DNA of 64,000 bases, from assembly GCA_019448385.1 (NCBI GenBank), contig JAGTXO010000074.1:1-64000 (forward strand), in the 5' to 3' direction. A model generated the notes under the pieces. That model was not told the DNA's origin, searched no databases, and saw only the letters and a list, made by a program, of their open reading frames with translations. The stretch comes from Diacronema lutheri. Its lineage: Eukaryota; Haptophyta; Pavlovophyceae; Pavlovales; Pavlovaceae. This document shows positions 11,064 to 22,843 of the stretch, piece by piece; positions within the stretch are counted from its first letter, which is position 1, and the number at the start of each line of letters is the position of its first letter. The position numbers and the translations under genes are program-made.

Positions 11064-14000
11064 ATGGCGGGCGAACGCGCCCTCGAGATCTTCAAAGAGG
11101 ATCTATCCGGCGGCATCGAGGTGCGCGCCGCGCGCCGCGCCCGCCGTGTGCCGCGCGGCGCGCGCGGCGCGCGCGCCCGGTTGGCCCCGCGCGCGCGCCG
11201 GGCACGCGAGGCGCGGGGGCGCGCATCTGCCATGCCGCGCGGCGCGGCGGGATGGCGCGTGGCGTGGCCTGCACCGAGCGTGCCACGCTCGCCTTGCACG
11301 CGCGCTGCGTGCGCCGCACTCCGCCGTGCCGCGCGCCGCGGCCTGCGCAGCCCGCCGCGCGGCTGCCTCGGCGCGCGCGCGCGCGCTCCTTCGCTGCGTG
11401 TCACGCGCGCGTGCGCCGCTCGTCGCGCGCTGCGGCGCGTGCCGCTCGTCTCTTCGCCTCGGTCCCACCACCGCGCGCGCGCGCCTCGCCGCCCCGCCCG
11501 CACGGGCGATCGCGGCGCGGCGACGCCCGGCGGTCGCGCGTGCGCCCCGCCGCCACGCGGCCGCCCGTGCGCGCCGTAGGTTGCCAAGGCGGCCGCGCAG
11601 CGCATGTCGGTGATCGCGGTGGTGATGGGCAAGGCAGCGACCAAGTCGCAGCTCCTCCCCTACGTCATCGAAAAGGCGCGCGGCCGCCGTCCGCCCGCGC
11701 CAGGGCTGCCCCCTCCCCCTCCCTCCCTCAGCGAACAAAACAAAATGTTGCGCTTTCAAAACGCGCGCGCGCGCTCGTCGCGGCGCGCACCCCACGCCCG
11801 GACAGGTGCGCGACCCGGAGACAGCTGACGAGATTCTCTACCGCCTCGCCGAGCAGCTCGACATTGCGCACCTTATCGGCGGGTGCGGCGCGACGGCCGG
11901 ACTGCGCCGCGCGCCGGACCGCTGCGCCGGACCAACGCGCCGGACCGCTGCGCCGCGCCGCGCGCTAGACCGCGAGGGCTCGCCGCGCCGCGTGCCGCGC
12001 CGCACCACCGCCGCGCGGCTTCTCTCGCTCGCCCCCTTTTCCCGCGCCCCTTTTTCGCGCCCTTTTCCCGCCCCCCCCCCCCTCCCCCGCCCCCTTTCCC
12101 GCCCGTCTTTCCCGCCCTACCCCCCCCCCCTTCCGACCGCCCCCGTTTCACACCGGACATTCCCCGGAACCCGCACCCCGCGCGCTTGCCCAGCTTCGAC
12201 CCGATGCTCGTCGCCCCCCTTGAGGCGCTGTGCCAGACGGAGGAGACCCTCGTACGCGACGCCGCGGCCAAGTCGATCAACGCGCTCGTCGCGGCGGGCT
12301 CGGGCAGGGAGGCGAAGGAGTTTTGGGCGCCCATGCTTGTCCGCCTGTGCGCCGAGTCCAACTGGTTCACCGCGCGCGTCTCCGCCGCGCGGATCTACGC
12401 GCGGATCTACGCCGCCGTCGAGGGCGCGCCCGACCCCGACGAGATGCTGATGGCGCTGCGCGAGTTGATGACGGCGCGCCTCGTGCAGGACGAGGCGCCG
12501 ATGGTGAAGCGCGCGGCCGTGACGGCGCTCGGCGAGCTCGCCGCGCAGTGCAAGGGCAAGGCGGTGCGTTGCTGCGACGCCATGCTGCGACGCCATGCTG
12601 CGACGCCATGCTGCGACGCCATGCTGCGACGCCATGCTGCGACGCACCGGCGCGGCGCGGCGCGGCCGGCGCGCCGCTGCCGCGCGGCTGGCCGGTGGGC
12701 AACGGGCCCGTGGGCGTGTGGGCGTGACGTGCGAACGGCCCCGCGCGCCGCTCACTCCCTTCCCGCCCCCTTTCCCGCACCCTTTCCCGCCCCTTTCCCG
12801 CCCCTTTCCCGCCCCTCTCCCGCCCCCTTTACCGCCCCCTTCCCGCACCATTTCCCGTACCCTTTCCCACCCCCCTTTCCCGTCCCCTTCCCGCCCTGCC
12901 TCCCCGCCCCGCCTCCCCCCCCCCCCCAATCCTCCTCCCCGGCACCACCGCGCGCGAGCAGGTCGTGCGCGACGAGATGCGCCCCATTTTAAAGCAGCTG
13001 CTGCTGCCGCCGTCGGCAGGCGGCGCCGCCATCGCCGAGGGCGACGCGGTCCGCGTCGCGGCCGTCGGCGCGCTGCCCGCCTTCGCCGCCCTCTGCGCGA
13101 ACACGGCGGAGGGGCACGCGGCGCTCGTGGAGTTGTGCACCGCGGTCGCGCACGACCGCTCGTGGAAGCTGCGCGTGGCGCTCGCGCAGGTGCCCGCCGC
13201 GCCGCGCTCCACCGCGCCCCATCCCCATCCCCATCCCCATCCCCATCCCCATCCCCATCCCCATCCCCATCCCCATCCCCATCCCCATCCCCATCCCCAT
13301 CCCCATCCCCATCCCCATCCCCCATCCCCCATCCCCATCCCCATTTCCCTTGTCTTGCAACTACCCCCCCTCTCCCTCCATCGCCTGTCCGCCACGCCGC
13401 GCCCCACCGCGCGCATTGCCCCCCCCCCCCCCCCCCCCCCCCCCCCGTCCATCAGCTGCCCGACCAACGCGCGCGCGCCCGCCCGCCCGCCCGCCCCGCC
13501 CGCCCCACCCCGTGCCGGCTGCCCGCCGCTGCAGTCGCTGGGCGCGGTGGCCAAGGCGGCGGCGAGCCGGGCGGGCCAGGGCGGCTCGAGCGGCAGTGGC
13601 GGTGCCTCGACGTCATCGGCCGAGTTCGCCGCCATCTTTGACGCGCTGCAACGCGACCCTGAGGCTGAGGTCCGTTTCGTCACGGCCAATCGGTCGGCGG
13701 AGATGGCCGAGGCCACGGCGCCGGCGGAAGTCGCACAGGTGCGCGCGTACTGGGGGGGGGGGGGGGGGCGCTGAACGCAGCGCCGCGCACAGGCGCACCG
13801 CCGCGGTTGCGCCGCCGTCTTTCAAACCCCCCCCCCCTACCCCGCCAACCCTTCTCTCCTCCCCCCCCCCCTCCTCCCTCCCCTCCCCCCCTCCCCCGCC
13901 AACCAACCCCCCCCCCCCCCCCCCCCCCTCCTCTTTTTAGGTGATTGTGCCCAACCTGCTCGCCCTCGTCACCGACAAAAGCTACCGCACCGCCCACGAG

Positions 14001-15936
14001 CGCGCAGCCCTCAGCGCCATCCTCGTCCCGCTCATTTTAAAAGTCGACGCGGGCTCTGACGCGGCGCAGCGCATTGTGGGCACGGTCCGTCGCTTGGGGG
14101 GGGGGGGGGGGGGGCACCGCTGCGCCCAGCCGCTGCCGCTATCGCGCGTTTTGCGTGACAGCGCCCTGGCCTTGACACCCCCCCCTCCCCCCCGTTCCCC
14201 GCCCCCTTCACCCGTGCCCTTATCCCTCCCTACCCCCCTCCCTACCCCCCCCCCCCCCGTTTAGGTGGGTGCAATCCTCTCCTCGCAGGACGATTCGCAA
14301 TTCGTCCGCATCCAGCTCATCGAATCATCACCCAAGCTCGTCGCCGCCGTTGGCCCCGCCTCCGCCGCGGGCAAGGACCTCCTTGCCAAGCTCCTCCGAT
14401 TCCTCGAGTTGCCCTCCGGCACCGCCGCCGAGGCCTCCGCGCGCGCGGCCGCCGCCGCCGCCGCCGCCGCCGCGTCGGGCGCCGACGCGCCGATCGCCGG
14501 CTCGAACCCGAAGTGGTGCTGGCGGCTGCGGTATGCGGCAGCGGACGTGGTTGGCAGTGACGAATTCCTTGGCCTCGGGCTCGATTTGTACCGCGAGCAT
14601 CTTGCACCGATCACCAGGTGCGCGCGAAGGGGGGGGGGGGGGGGGGGGGGGGATGGCGGGGGGCTTGGTGGTGGGCATGGCGGGGGGCATGGTGGGGATC
14701 GGTGGGGGGCGGGGGGGATGGCGGCGGGCGGTGGGATGGCGGCGGGCGTGGGCGTGGGCGTGGGCGGGAGGGTGGGTAGGTGGGTGATTTTGAAAAAGGG
14801 CGTGTGTACGGGGCGCCTGCGGCCTGGCTGGCATCGGTGGCAGCTGCGCATGGCGCCTGCCATCCCCTCGCCATATAACCTTTGCCCCCCCTCCCCCCCC
14901 CACCCCCCCCCCCCCCCCGCGCGCGCATCACCCACTCACGCCCACCCCCCCTCCCCTCCATTTTTAAAAAACGCCTCCTAATCCTCCTCAACCCGCAGGC
15001 AGGCGCTCGTCGACTCGTGCGCGCTCGTGCGCGTCGCGGCGCTCGGCGCGGTCGCAAAGTGGGCGGCCAAGTACGCAGGGCACGGCGCGGCGCACGGGCA
15101 ATGGGCAGACGAGAACCTTGTGCGCGCACGCCCCTTTTTAAAGGTCCCCCCACCCCTCGCCTCCCTTCCCCCCCACCCCCTTGACCGTTCTTCCCCTTCC
15201 CCCCCCCCCCCCCCTTCCCCCCCCCCCCTCCCCCCCTTTGACCGCCCTTCCCTCCCCCCACCCCACTCCCCTCGACCGCCCTTCCCCCCCCCCCCCCCTC
15301 CCCCCCCCCGCAGGTGTCCGAGCTCACCAGCCTGCGCGCAGCCGCCGAAAAGGGCGCGCTCGCAAAGTCATACGCACATCGCCTTACGACCATCCACGGC
15401 CTCGAAGTCTCCGCCGGCTACCTCTCGTCCAACGGGCTCGCGACCCTCGCCGGCCTCATCGCCGACAAGGACGCGATCTGCGAGACGCCCAACGTGCGGC
15501 TGGCGGTGGCGCGTTGCTTTGGCCGCTTGTCGCAGTCCCTCGACTTCCAGGGCAGTCCGGTGGAGGGCGTGTGCGTCGCGCAGGCGCACGCACGCGCGCG
15601 CGCGCTTTGGCCCCGCACGCTCGCGTGCGCGCGCGCACGCCGCCTTGCTGCCCTACCCTGCCGCCTCTCCCCCCCCCCCCCCTCCCCTCCCTCCTCTCCT
15701 TGACTCCATCCCCCGGACTCCCACCCCCCCGGACTCCCCCCCGGACTGCCTTCCTCCCCACCCTCCTCCCCCTCCCCTTCCCCCTGCGCAGAGTCAACAC
15801 GACCCTGCACAAGCTCGCCACAGACGCCGACATCGACGTCAAAGCGATGGCCGCCGCCGCCCTCGCCTCCGAGAGGCTGCCTCTCACCTTCACGGCATGG
15901 GGGCCGAACGGCGCGCCGTGGATTCCCGCCAAGTGA
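11064..15936 (+). CDS. PP2A 65-kDa regulatory (scaffold) subunit A
   Basis: Eleven exons: 11064-11120, 11589-11675, 11806-11882, 12194-12563, 12962-13189, 13535-13738, 13941-14075, 14265-14617, 14999-15143, 15314-15570, 15792-15936, giving about 685 aa. The protein is a HEAT-repeat solenoid that holds the PP2A catalytic and B subunits. Blocks align in order with human PR65: SQLLPYV, YRLAEQLDIAHLIGG, LEALCQTEETLVRDAAAKS, ESNWFTARVSAARIY, DEAPMVKRAAVTALGE, DRSWKLRVALAQ, DPEAEVRF, DSQFVRIQLIES, KWCWRLRYAAADV, ALVDSCALVRVAAL, YAHRLTTIHGL, NVRLAVARCFG, DADIDVKAMAAAAL. It is about 100 residues longer than the usual 589, from Ser/Gly and Ala insertions. The exon 2 end is uncertain: the best alignment implies a GC-AG intron (AAAAG then GCGCGC); a GT alternative shortens the protein by four residues. 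Confidence 0.9.
12564..12961 (+). repeat. PP2A-A intron 4 with 13-bp repeats and C-rich tract
   Basis: Just inside the donor are about six copies of a 13-bp unit (gctgcgacgccat, about 12569-12642), then a long array of ccctttcccgc-type units up to the acceptor. Confidence 0.8.
13190..13534 (+). repeat. PP2A-A intron 5 with (catccc)n array
   Basis: Roughly 20 copies of the hexamer catccc at about 13217-13345, then a C-run of about 28 at 13418-13446, then the acceptor ccgctgcag. Confidence 0.85.
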
Positions 15937-16658
15937 CCCGGACCGCCGGGTCCGGGCCGCCGGGTCCGGGCCGCCGGGTCCGGGCCGCCGGGTCCGGGCC
16001 GCCGGGTCCGGGCCATGCGGCGTGCGCGAACGGTGCACACCGCCGCGCCCCGGCGTGCGGAGCGGCCGGCGGCCCAGCGCCCAACGGCCACACCCCGGCC
16101 GGCAGGGCACAACGGGCGTGGCGACGTGGCGCGGCTGCGAGCGGCCGGCCGGCGTGTACGGACGTCGGCTTGCAGGCCGAGCGCGAAAGAGGCGCGTGGC
16201 ACGCGGCCCGTCCTGGAATCTGTGGGTATCGGGGGTGGGAGGGGAGAAGAGAGGGGGGAGGAGGGGAGAGCGGCAGCTGTGCACGCGATGGCACAAACGC
16301 GCGGCGTGGCAAATCGAACGCGCCCAAGCACGAGTGCGCGCTATGCTGTATGCACCACGCCGCGCACACAGTCAGGAAGTCACAGGGGGGCGCACCCAGT
16401 GAAGAGGCATGGATGCGTCCCTGCCCTGCCCTGTCAATCACCCTGCCGCGCCATGTCAGTCACAACTCACAATCCATAGACAAGCGGATGATGCGAGCAC
16501 GAGCGGATGATGCGAGCACCTAGCCGCAGTCGTGCAGTGAAGCGGGCTCGGCCACGCGCGCGCCTCACTCGCGCGCGCGGATGTGACTCGCGCGTGGGGT
16601 TGCCACCGACCTACAGCGCAGCGCACCGACCGTTACACGCGCGACGCGCGGCGGCGGC
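15937..16658. repeat. Convergent intergenic region with 15-bp tandem repeat
   Basis: Lies between the PP2A-A stop and the stop of the leftward helical-repeat gene. It starts with about five copies of a 15-bp unit (gccgccgggtccggg, 15941-16014). A 19-bp direct repeat gagcggatgatgcgagcac, with a one-base variant, occurs at about 16484-16519. I see no gene; the rest is presumably 3' UTR. Confidence 0.6.
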
Positions 16659-16901
16659 TCACGCGCGGTGGCCACCCCGCCGCCGCGCGCGCGCGGCGCC
16701 GACCGCCGCCCCGGCGGGCACGGCCCCGCGCGTGAGCGGCGAGCGCGGGCCGGCGGCCAAAACGGCGCGAAACTTTGGCAAGGAGCGCACCGGCTGCTGC
16801 GCCACGAGGAGAAGGGGCGAGCAGGCGGCGAGGGCGCGCAGCTCGACGGCGCTTAGCCGGCGCGCGCTTGAGCCGCCGCCGTCAGGCGCTCCGCCGCCGC
16901 G

Positions 16902-16934
<33 letters not shown>

Positions 16935-17313
16935 ACCGCCGTCGCCGCCGCCACCGCGCGCCGCGCCGCGCGCGCCCATCTGCCACCAGCCGGGCGGCGA
17001 GCCGCGCGCAGGCGCGCGAACGCGCGCCACGCCGTCGCCACGGAACGCGCGCCAGCGCCGCAGCGCGCGCGCCAGCCGCGCGACGCGCCGCCGCCGGCGC
17101 GCGCCGGGCGCGCCGCGCGCGCGCGCGCCACGCGCGCGCCAGCACGCGAGCGCCTCACGCGCGCGCGCGCGCTCGCGCGCGAGGCGCGCGGCGAGCAGCC
17201 GAGCGCCGTGCGCGCCACGCAGCTCGACGACGGCCGCCCACACGTGCGCGTGCGCGCCCACGTCCGCCCACCAGCGCACGCGCGCGCCGCGCCACGCGCG
17301 ACGCTCGAAACCA

Positions 17314-17345
<32 letters not shown>

Positions 17346-17590
17346 ACCGCCGCCGCCGTCGCCGCCGCCGCCGCCGCCGTCACCTCCGTCGCTGCCGAGC
17401 AGCGCGGCCGCGACCGCCCAGCGCGCGAGCGCCGCGCGGCGAGCGCGCGCGGCGCGCGCGCGCTGCGCGGCGTCGGCGGCGCGCGGCGCGGCCGCGCGCG
17501 CGGCCGCGCGCAGCCACACGCGCAGAGCGGCGCGGCGCCGCGCGGCGGCGCGGCCGGCCGCGGCCGCGGCCGCGGCGCCGCCGCGCCGCT

Positions 17591-17621
<31 letters not shown>

Positions 17622-20600
17622 TGTCGCGCGCGCCCACGCGACGGCGAGCGTCGTGGCGGCGCCGAGCGCGCGCACCGCACCGCGCTGCCGCACGCCGGCG
17701 ACGCCGCGCACGAACCGGCGCCACGCGCCGCGCGCGCGCGGCGGCGCACGCCGCGCGGCGCGCGCGCCAGTTCGGTGCGCGAGCGCGGCGGCGACGCGCC
17801 GCGCCCAGCGGCGCGCGAGCAGGCGAAGGTGGCCGTCGCACGGTGCGGCGCCGCCGCGCGCCGCCAAGCCGCGCGCCGCGCGCGCGCGCCGACGCCAGCG
17901 GCGCGCGGCGTGCGCAAGGCCGCCGGCGCGCGCGCGAGCGAAGTGCGGCGGCGGCGCGGCGCGTGCGGCGCGCGCCCACGTGCGCACGGCGGCCGCGCGC
18001 TGCGCGCGGCGCGCGAGCGCCGCACGGATCCGCGCGCGCGCCGCCGCGCGCACCGCGCGCAGCGCGCGCGAGGTCGCGGCCGCCGCCGCGCGCGTGCGCG
18101 CGAGCGCGTGCCGGGCGGCCGCCGCGCGGCCGCCGCTCGCGCGCAGCGCGCCGCCGGTGCGCCACGCGGCGAGCGCGGCGCGCGCGGCGCGGCGGGCGCG
18201 CGCGTCATCCGCCGCCGCGCCACGCGAGACGAGCGCGCGCTCGGCCGCGGCACGCACGCGCGCCGCGCCGCGCCGCGCGCCGCAGCGCCGCGCGCCGCGC
18301 GCCCACGCGAGCAGCGCGCGGCGCGCGCCGCCGGCGTCGGCGGCGGCAACGGCGGCTCGCGCGTCGGCGCCACGCCGCGCGCGGCGCTCAGCGCGCCAGC
18401 GCCAGCGCCACACGCCCGCGCGCGCCGCGCGCGTGCGTGCCGCGCTCCGACGGCGCGCGGCGGCGACGAGCGCCCGCAGACCGCCGCCGAGCGCCGCCGC
18501 GCGGCCGGCGCGCGCGGCGGCGGCGGCTGCAGCCGCGGCCACGGCCGCGCGGCGCAGCGCGCGCAGCGCCGCCGCGCAGCGCCGCGCGCGCGCCGACGGC
18601 GCGCGCGTCGGCGCCGCCGCCGCCGCCGCCGCGGCGCCAGCGCGCGGCCGTGGCGGTGGCCGTTGCCGCCGCCGCCGCGCGCCGACGGCGAGCAGGCGCC
18701 ACGCGCGCGTGCCGCGCCGCGCGCGCGCGCGTGCGCGCGCCGCGTCCGCGGCGAGCGCGCGCACGGCGGTGACGAAGGCGCGCGCCTGCGCGTCGCGCAG
18801 GCGGCGGAGCGCCGTGGCGGCGCGCAGGCGGCCGGCGCCGAGCCCACCGGCCGCGAAGAGCGAGCGCGCGGCGAGCTGGCGCGCGCGCCGCGCGGCGCTC
18901 GCGAGCCAAAAACGGTGCGCGCACAGCGCGTCGGTCGCGGCACGCGCGAGCGCGGCGGGCGCAATGTGCACGTGCCACGCTCGCAGCGCGCGCCGCAGCG
19001 CGCGCGCGCGCCCGCCGACGGCCGCGGCGGCCGTAGCTGCGCGGCGGCGCGCCGCGCGCGCGCGCGCGTCCCGCAGGGCGCGCAGCGCGCGGCGCACGCG
19101 CGCGCGCGCGGCGTGCGCGGCGGCGCGCGCGGCGCGCGCGGCGGCGCGCCGCCACGCGCGCAGCGCCGTGCCTGCGGCGGCGACGGCGCCGCGACCGCGC
19201 CGCGCCCAACCGCCACCGCTGGTGCCGGTGCCGCCGCCGTCGCCGCGGCCAGCCGTGCCCGCTGCCGCCCGCACGCCCCCGCCGCCATCCGCCGACGCGC
19301 GCGCCCCCGGCGGCGGCGGCGTCGGCGGGAGCGACGCGATCGGCTCGGAGGCCGGCCAACGACGCGTGCTGGCCGGCGGCGGCGGCGGCGGCGCGATCGG
19401 CTCGGAGGCCGGCCAACGACGCGTGCCGGCCGGTGGCGGCGGCGGCGGCGCGATCGGCGGCGCGCGCGGCGCGCGCGGCGCGCGCCATGCGCGCCATGCG
19501 CGCCATGCGCGCCATCGGCGAAGCGCACGTCCACGGCCGTCGCCGTACGCGCCGCCGACGGCCGCCGCGAGCCGCCACGCGGCGCGCAGGCGCGCAAAGG
19601 CGCCGCCGATCGCTGCCGTGCGCGCCGGACGCGCGCGCGCGAGCGCGCGCGACGCGGCGGTGCGAGGGCGCGCGCGCGCGCGCGCCCAGCGCGTGACCGC
19701 CGCGCGCGCGGCGCGCGTGGCGCGCGCGGCGCGCGCGGCCGCGGCGTTCGCGCCGGTCACAGCGGCGGTGGCGCGCGTCGCGGCGGCGGCGGTGGCGTGC
19801 GCGCGCCACTCGCGCAGGCCGCGCCGCCGGTGCGACGCGCGCAGCCGCCGCGCGCATTCGCTCGCGTCGCGCGCGACACGCGCGGCCGCCGCCAGCCGCG
19901 CGAGCGCGCCGCCGCCGTCGACCGCGCCGGCGGCACGCGCGGCGAGCATGGCACGCGTGGCGCGCGCGCTCGCGCGCGCGGCGGCGAGCCGCCAGCAATG
20001 CGTCGCGTCGGTGAGCGCGAAACGCGTCTCGCTGCGCGCGCGCGCGCGCGCCGTTACGGCCGTCGCGCGCCGCGCGGCGCGGCGCCAGCGCGCGAGCGCG
20101 GCACGCGCGCGCCGCGCGGCGTGGTGGCGCGCGGCGAGTTGGCGCAACGCGGCGACGTCGCCCGCGTCGACCGCGCGCGGTGCGAATGCACGCAGCGCGC
20201 GCACCGCGCTGACCGTCACCGCGCGCTCTACCGCCGCCGCTTCAAGTCCCGCGACGCCCAGCCGCCCGTACGCGTGCGCGTTGAGCGCGCGCAGCGCGCG
20301 CGACGCGCCCACCGCCGCGGCGACGCGGCGCACGTGGGCGCGCGCGCGCGCGGCCGCGCCGGCGCGCCGCAGCGCGCGCACGGCGCGCGCTGCGCCGCGC
20401 GCGGGCGACGCGGCATCGAGCGCGCGCGCGTGCCGACGCAGCCACGTCCGCCGTCCAACGGTGGGCAAAGCGCCGAGCCAACGGTCGAGCGCGGCGGCCG
20501 TCGCGGCGCGCGCGGCCGTGGCGCCGCGCGCCGCGCACGCGCCGCGCCGCACCGCCGCGGCGGCGCACGCGAGCTGCCAGTCGCGTACGCGCGCCACGAG

Positions 20601-21284
20601 CGCGGCGACGCGCGCCGCGCGCGCCGCGCGCGCCAAGCGCGCGCCACGCGCGGCCGCGCGGCGGAGCGCGCGGAGCGCGCGCTTGAGCGCGACGCGATCG
20701 TCGGCGCCGACGCCGTCGGCGCCGGCGCCGTCGGCGCGAGCGCGCCATTGCGCGGCAGGCAGGAGCTGCCAGCGCGCGAGCGCGTAGGGCAGCGAGCTCA
20801 GCGGCCGGCGCGGCGCGGCCGTCGGCGGCGTCGCGGGCACGACGGCGGGTCCGGTCGAGGCGCGCCGCCAGCGGCGGAGCGCGCGCAGCCGGACGAGCGC
20901 GCGCGCGCGCGCGCGCCGTGCGCGCAGCCCCATCCACGCGCTCAGCGCGCCGCCCGCGGCGCTCGCGGCCGCGAGCTGCGCGAATAGCGACGCGGGCGCA
21001 AGCTCGACCGATAGACGCGATGCCTCGGCAGCGAGGAGGCGGCCGGCGGCGGCCCACTCGCGCGTGCGCGCGCCGAGCGCGTGCGCGCGCGCGCGCGAGC
21101 GCAGCGCCGCGCGCCGCGCCCAGAGCGCGCAGCTCTCGGCCCACGCGCGCAGCGCGCGGCGCGCGTGCGCGCGCCGACAATTGGCGTTCGCGACGCGTGC
21201 CGAGTGCGCGGCGCGCGCCGACGCGGGGAGCCGCGCCGCGGCGTGTGCCCGCCACCGCGCAAGCGCGTCCTGCGGCGCCGCCAT
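16659..21284 (-). CDS. Ala/Arg-rich helical-repeat protein resembling Sfi1 (centrin-binding) repeats
   Basis: One uninterrupted frame of 1541 aa from ATG 21284 (MAAPQDALARWRAHAAARLP) to a stop at 16659. The protein is mostly predicted alpha-helix with irregularly spaced units of the form A-L-x-x-W followed by basic residues (RALRAWAESCALWARR, RALRRWRRA, ALARWRRAARR, GLREWRAHA, TALRAWRRAA, RALRAWHVHIA, RALRRWRAF). This spacing of Leu and Trp every 25-70 residues recalls Sfi1 repeats, which bind centrin at basal bodies and spindle poles; that function is an inference. A Pro/Gly-rich hinge with a duplicated RRWPASEPIA segment sits near the middle. Long open frames also exist on the + strand here because DNA of this composition has almost no stops. 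The - strand frame is preferred because of its recurring Trp-centred motif and clean start. Confidence 0.5.
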
Positions 21285-21768
21285 CGCAGGCCGTTTCACC
21301 TCCGTGCTGCATAATCCCGAAAAAAAGGCTCGCACCCGGACTCCTCCCTATCCGGGTGCGAGCCTTTTTTTTTGGGGGGTTTTGAGAGAGAGCCTGGTGC
21401 TTAGGACAATGGCCGAGGTCACCTTCGCACCAGCGGTGCGTGGTCTGCCCGCAGCGCACGGCGCCGCTCTCGCCAACCAGCTGCATTGCCGCATTCGCGA
21501 CGCTGACGCCGCCCTCGCACCCTTGCCACCCTGTGGAAGCTGATCGCATTTTTGCATGCAACGCTCGCGTCATCTACGTGTCAGCGCATCCTCGCCACGG
21601 TGAGGACGGAACCGCTGATCGCCATCGCCTCATGTCTTTCTTCCCACGAGCTTTGCACCGCGCCCAGCGCAGAGCTCGCCGGGGCACGCCCTCTCGGCGA
21701 TGCTCCCGACGCGCCGCCTCGGCTGCCTGTACCCGACGCCGTTCTGTGCGCTGCCGGACTTTTCGCCT
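21285..21768. other. Intergenic region between tandem leftward genes
   Basis: Holds the 3' end of the kinase-like gene and the 5' region of the Sfi1-like gene. It is less GC-rich than its surroundings. Apart from the perfect hairpin at 21320-21371, I recognise nothing. A 44-codon frame on the + strand (21410-21544) has no family resemblance and is not called. Confidence 0.5.
21320..21371. terminator. Perfect 21-bp hairpin with A/T-tailed arms (terminator-like)
   Basis: Arms 21320-21340 and 21351-21371 are perfect complements (A7 then ggctcgcacccgga, mirrored by T-rich 3' arm), with a 10-nt loop ctcctcccta and T9 after the stem. It looks like a bidirectional intrinsic terminator. It lies 36 bp upstream of the Sfi1-like start codon and about 400 bp past the stop of the upstream leftward gene. 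In a nuclear genome its role is unknown: it could be a 3'-end or 5'-UTR structure, or a transposon remnant. Confidence 0.6.
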
Positions 21769-22801
21769 TCAGGCGCCCGGATGGACGACATCTAGCGCCG
21801 TGAGCGCGCCGAGCCGCTCGGCCGTGTGCTCGAGGCGCACGGCGAGCTCGTGCCACGCGCGGAACGCGGTCGCGGCCGACGCCGCGCACGGCGGCCAAGG
21901 CTCGCCGCGCCCGCCGCCGCCGCCGGCGCGCCGCGCACTGCTGGGAGCGCCGTCGGCGCAGAACGCGGACGCGTCGACGCCGTGCGCGGCGCACGCGGCG
22001 GCGATGAGCGCGCGGTGCGTGCCGGCGAGGCGGCGCAGTCCAACCACCGTCGCGCCCTCGCCCGTCGTGTCCGCGTGCGCGTGCGCGTGCGCGTCCGCCG
22101 CGCGCCGGAGCGCGGACGCGAACGCGCGGTCGGCAGCGGCGCCGCCGCGGTCGGTGGCGAGCGCCAACGCGCCGCCGCTCGCCGTGCGCGCGCGCAGGCC
22201 GCCGCGCGGCGTGGCGCGCGGCGGCGTCGGCGCGCCGCTGCTCGTCACGCTGCTCGAGCGTCGGCGGAGGCCGCCGCCGCCGACGCCGCCGCCCGCGCCC
22301 GAGCACGCGCCGACGCCGTTGGACGCCGCGGCCGTGGGCGCGACCGGCGTGCCTAGCGATGGCGGCAGCGGCGTCGGCGTCGGCGGCGGCTCGCCGAGCG
22401 AGCGCAGCGCGGCGTGCAGTGCGGCGCGCACGGGCACCAGATCGCGCGCCAGCCGCGCCGCGTCGTCGAGTGCGTCCGCAACCGCGCCGACGAAGGCGGC
22501 ACATGCGCCATTCTCGAGCTGCGCGGCGGTGGGCGGGTGCGCGCACTGCGCGCCCGCGAGCCACAGCAGCCTGTTCGCCGCGAAGATGTCGAGCACGGCG
22601 CGGCGCGCGTCGGGCGCGCCGCCCAAGCGCAGCGCCTCTGCGGTCGCGCGCAGCGCGCGCAGCCGCGCGCACGCCGCGGCCTCGCCGAGGTTGGCCGGCT
22701 CGCGCGACCGCGCGCCGCCACCGCCGCCGTTCTCGCCGCTTGGACCGCGGCCGTCGCCGCCGCCGCTGCTGCTGACACCACCACCGCCACCACCGCCACC
22801 A

Positions 22802-22843
<42 letters not shown>

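Noticed and set aside
15937-16658. Small genes in the convergent intergenic interval
   Set aside because: All frames there are Arg/Pro/Ala-rich shadows over a 15-bp repeat with no conserved motif.
16507-20987. Long + strand open frames opposite the Sfi1-like gene
   Set aside because: They are Arg/Ala/Pro strings without any motif. DNA of this GC content has almost no stop codons, so antisense frames stay open by composition alone.
21320-21371. Bacterial contamination suggested by a terminator-like hairpin
   Set aside because: Flanking genes have spliced neighbours, eukaryotic domains and the same composition; no ribosome-binding sites or operons are present.
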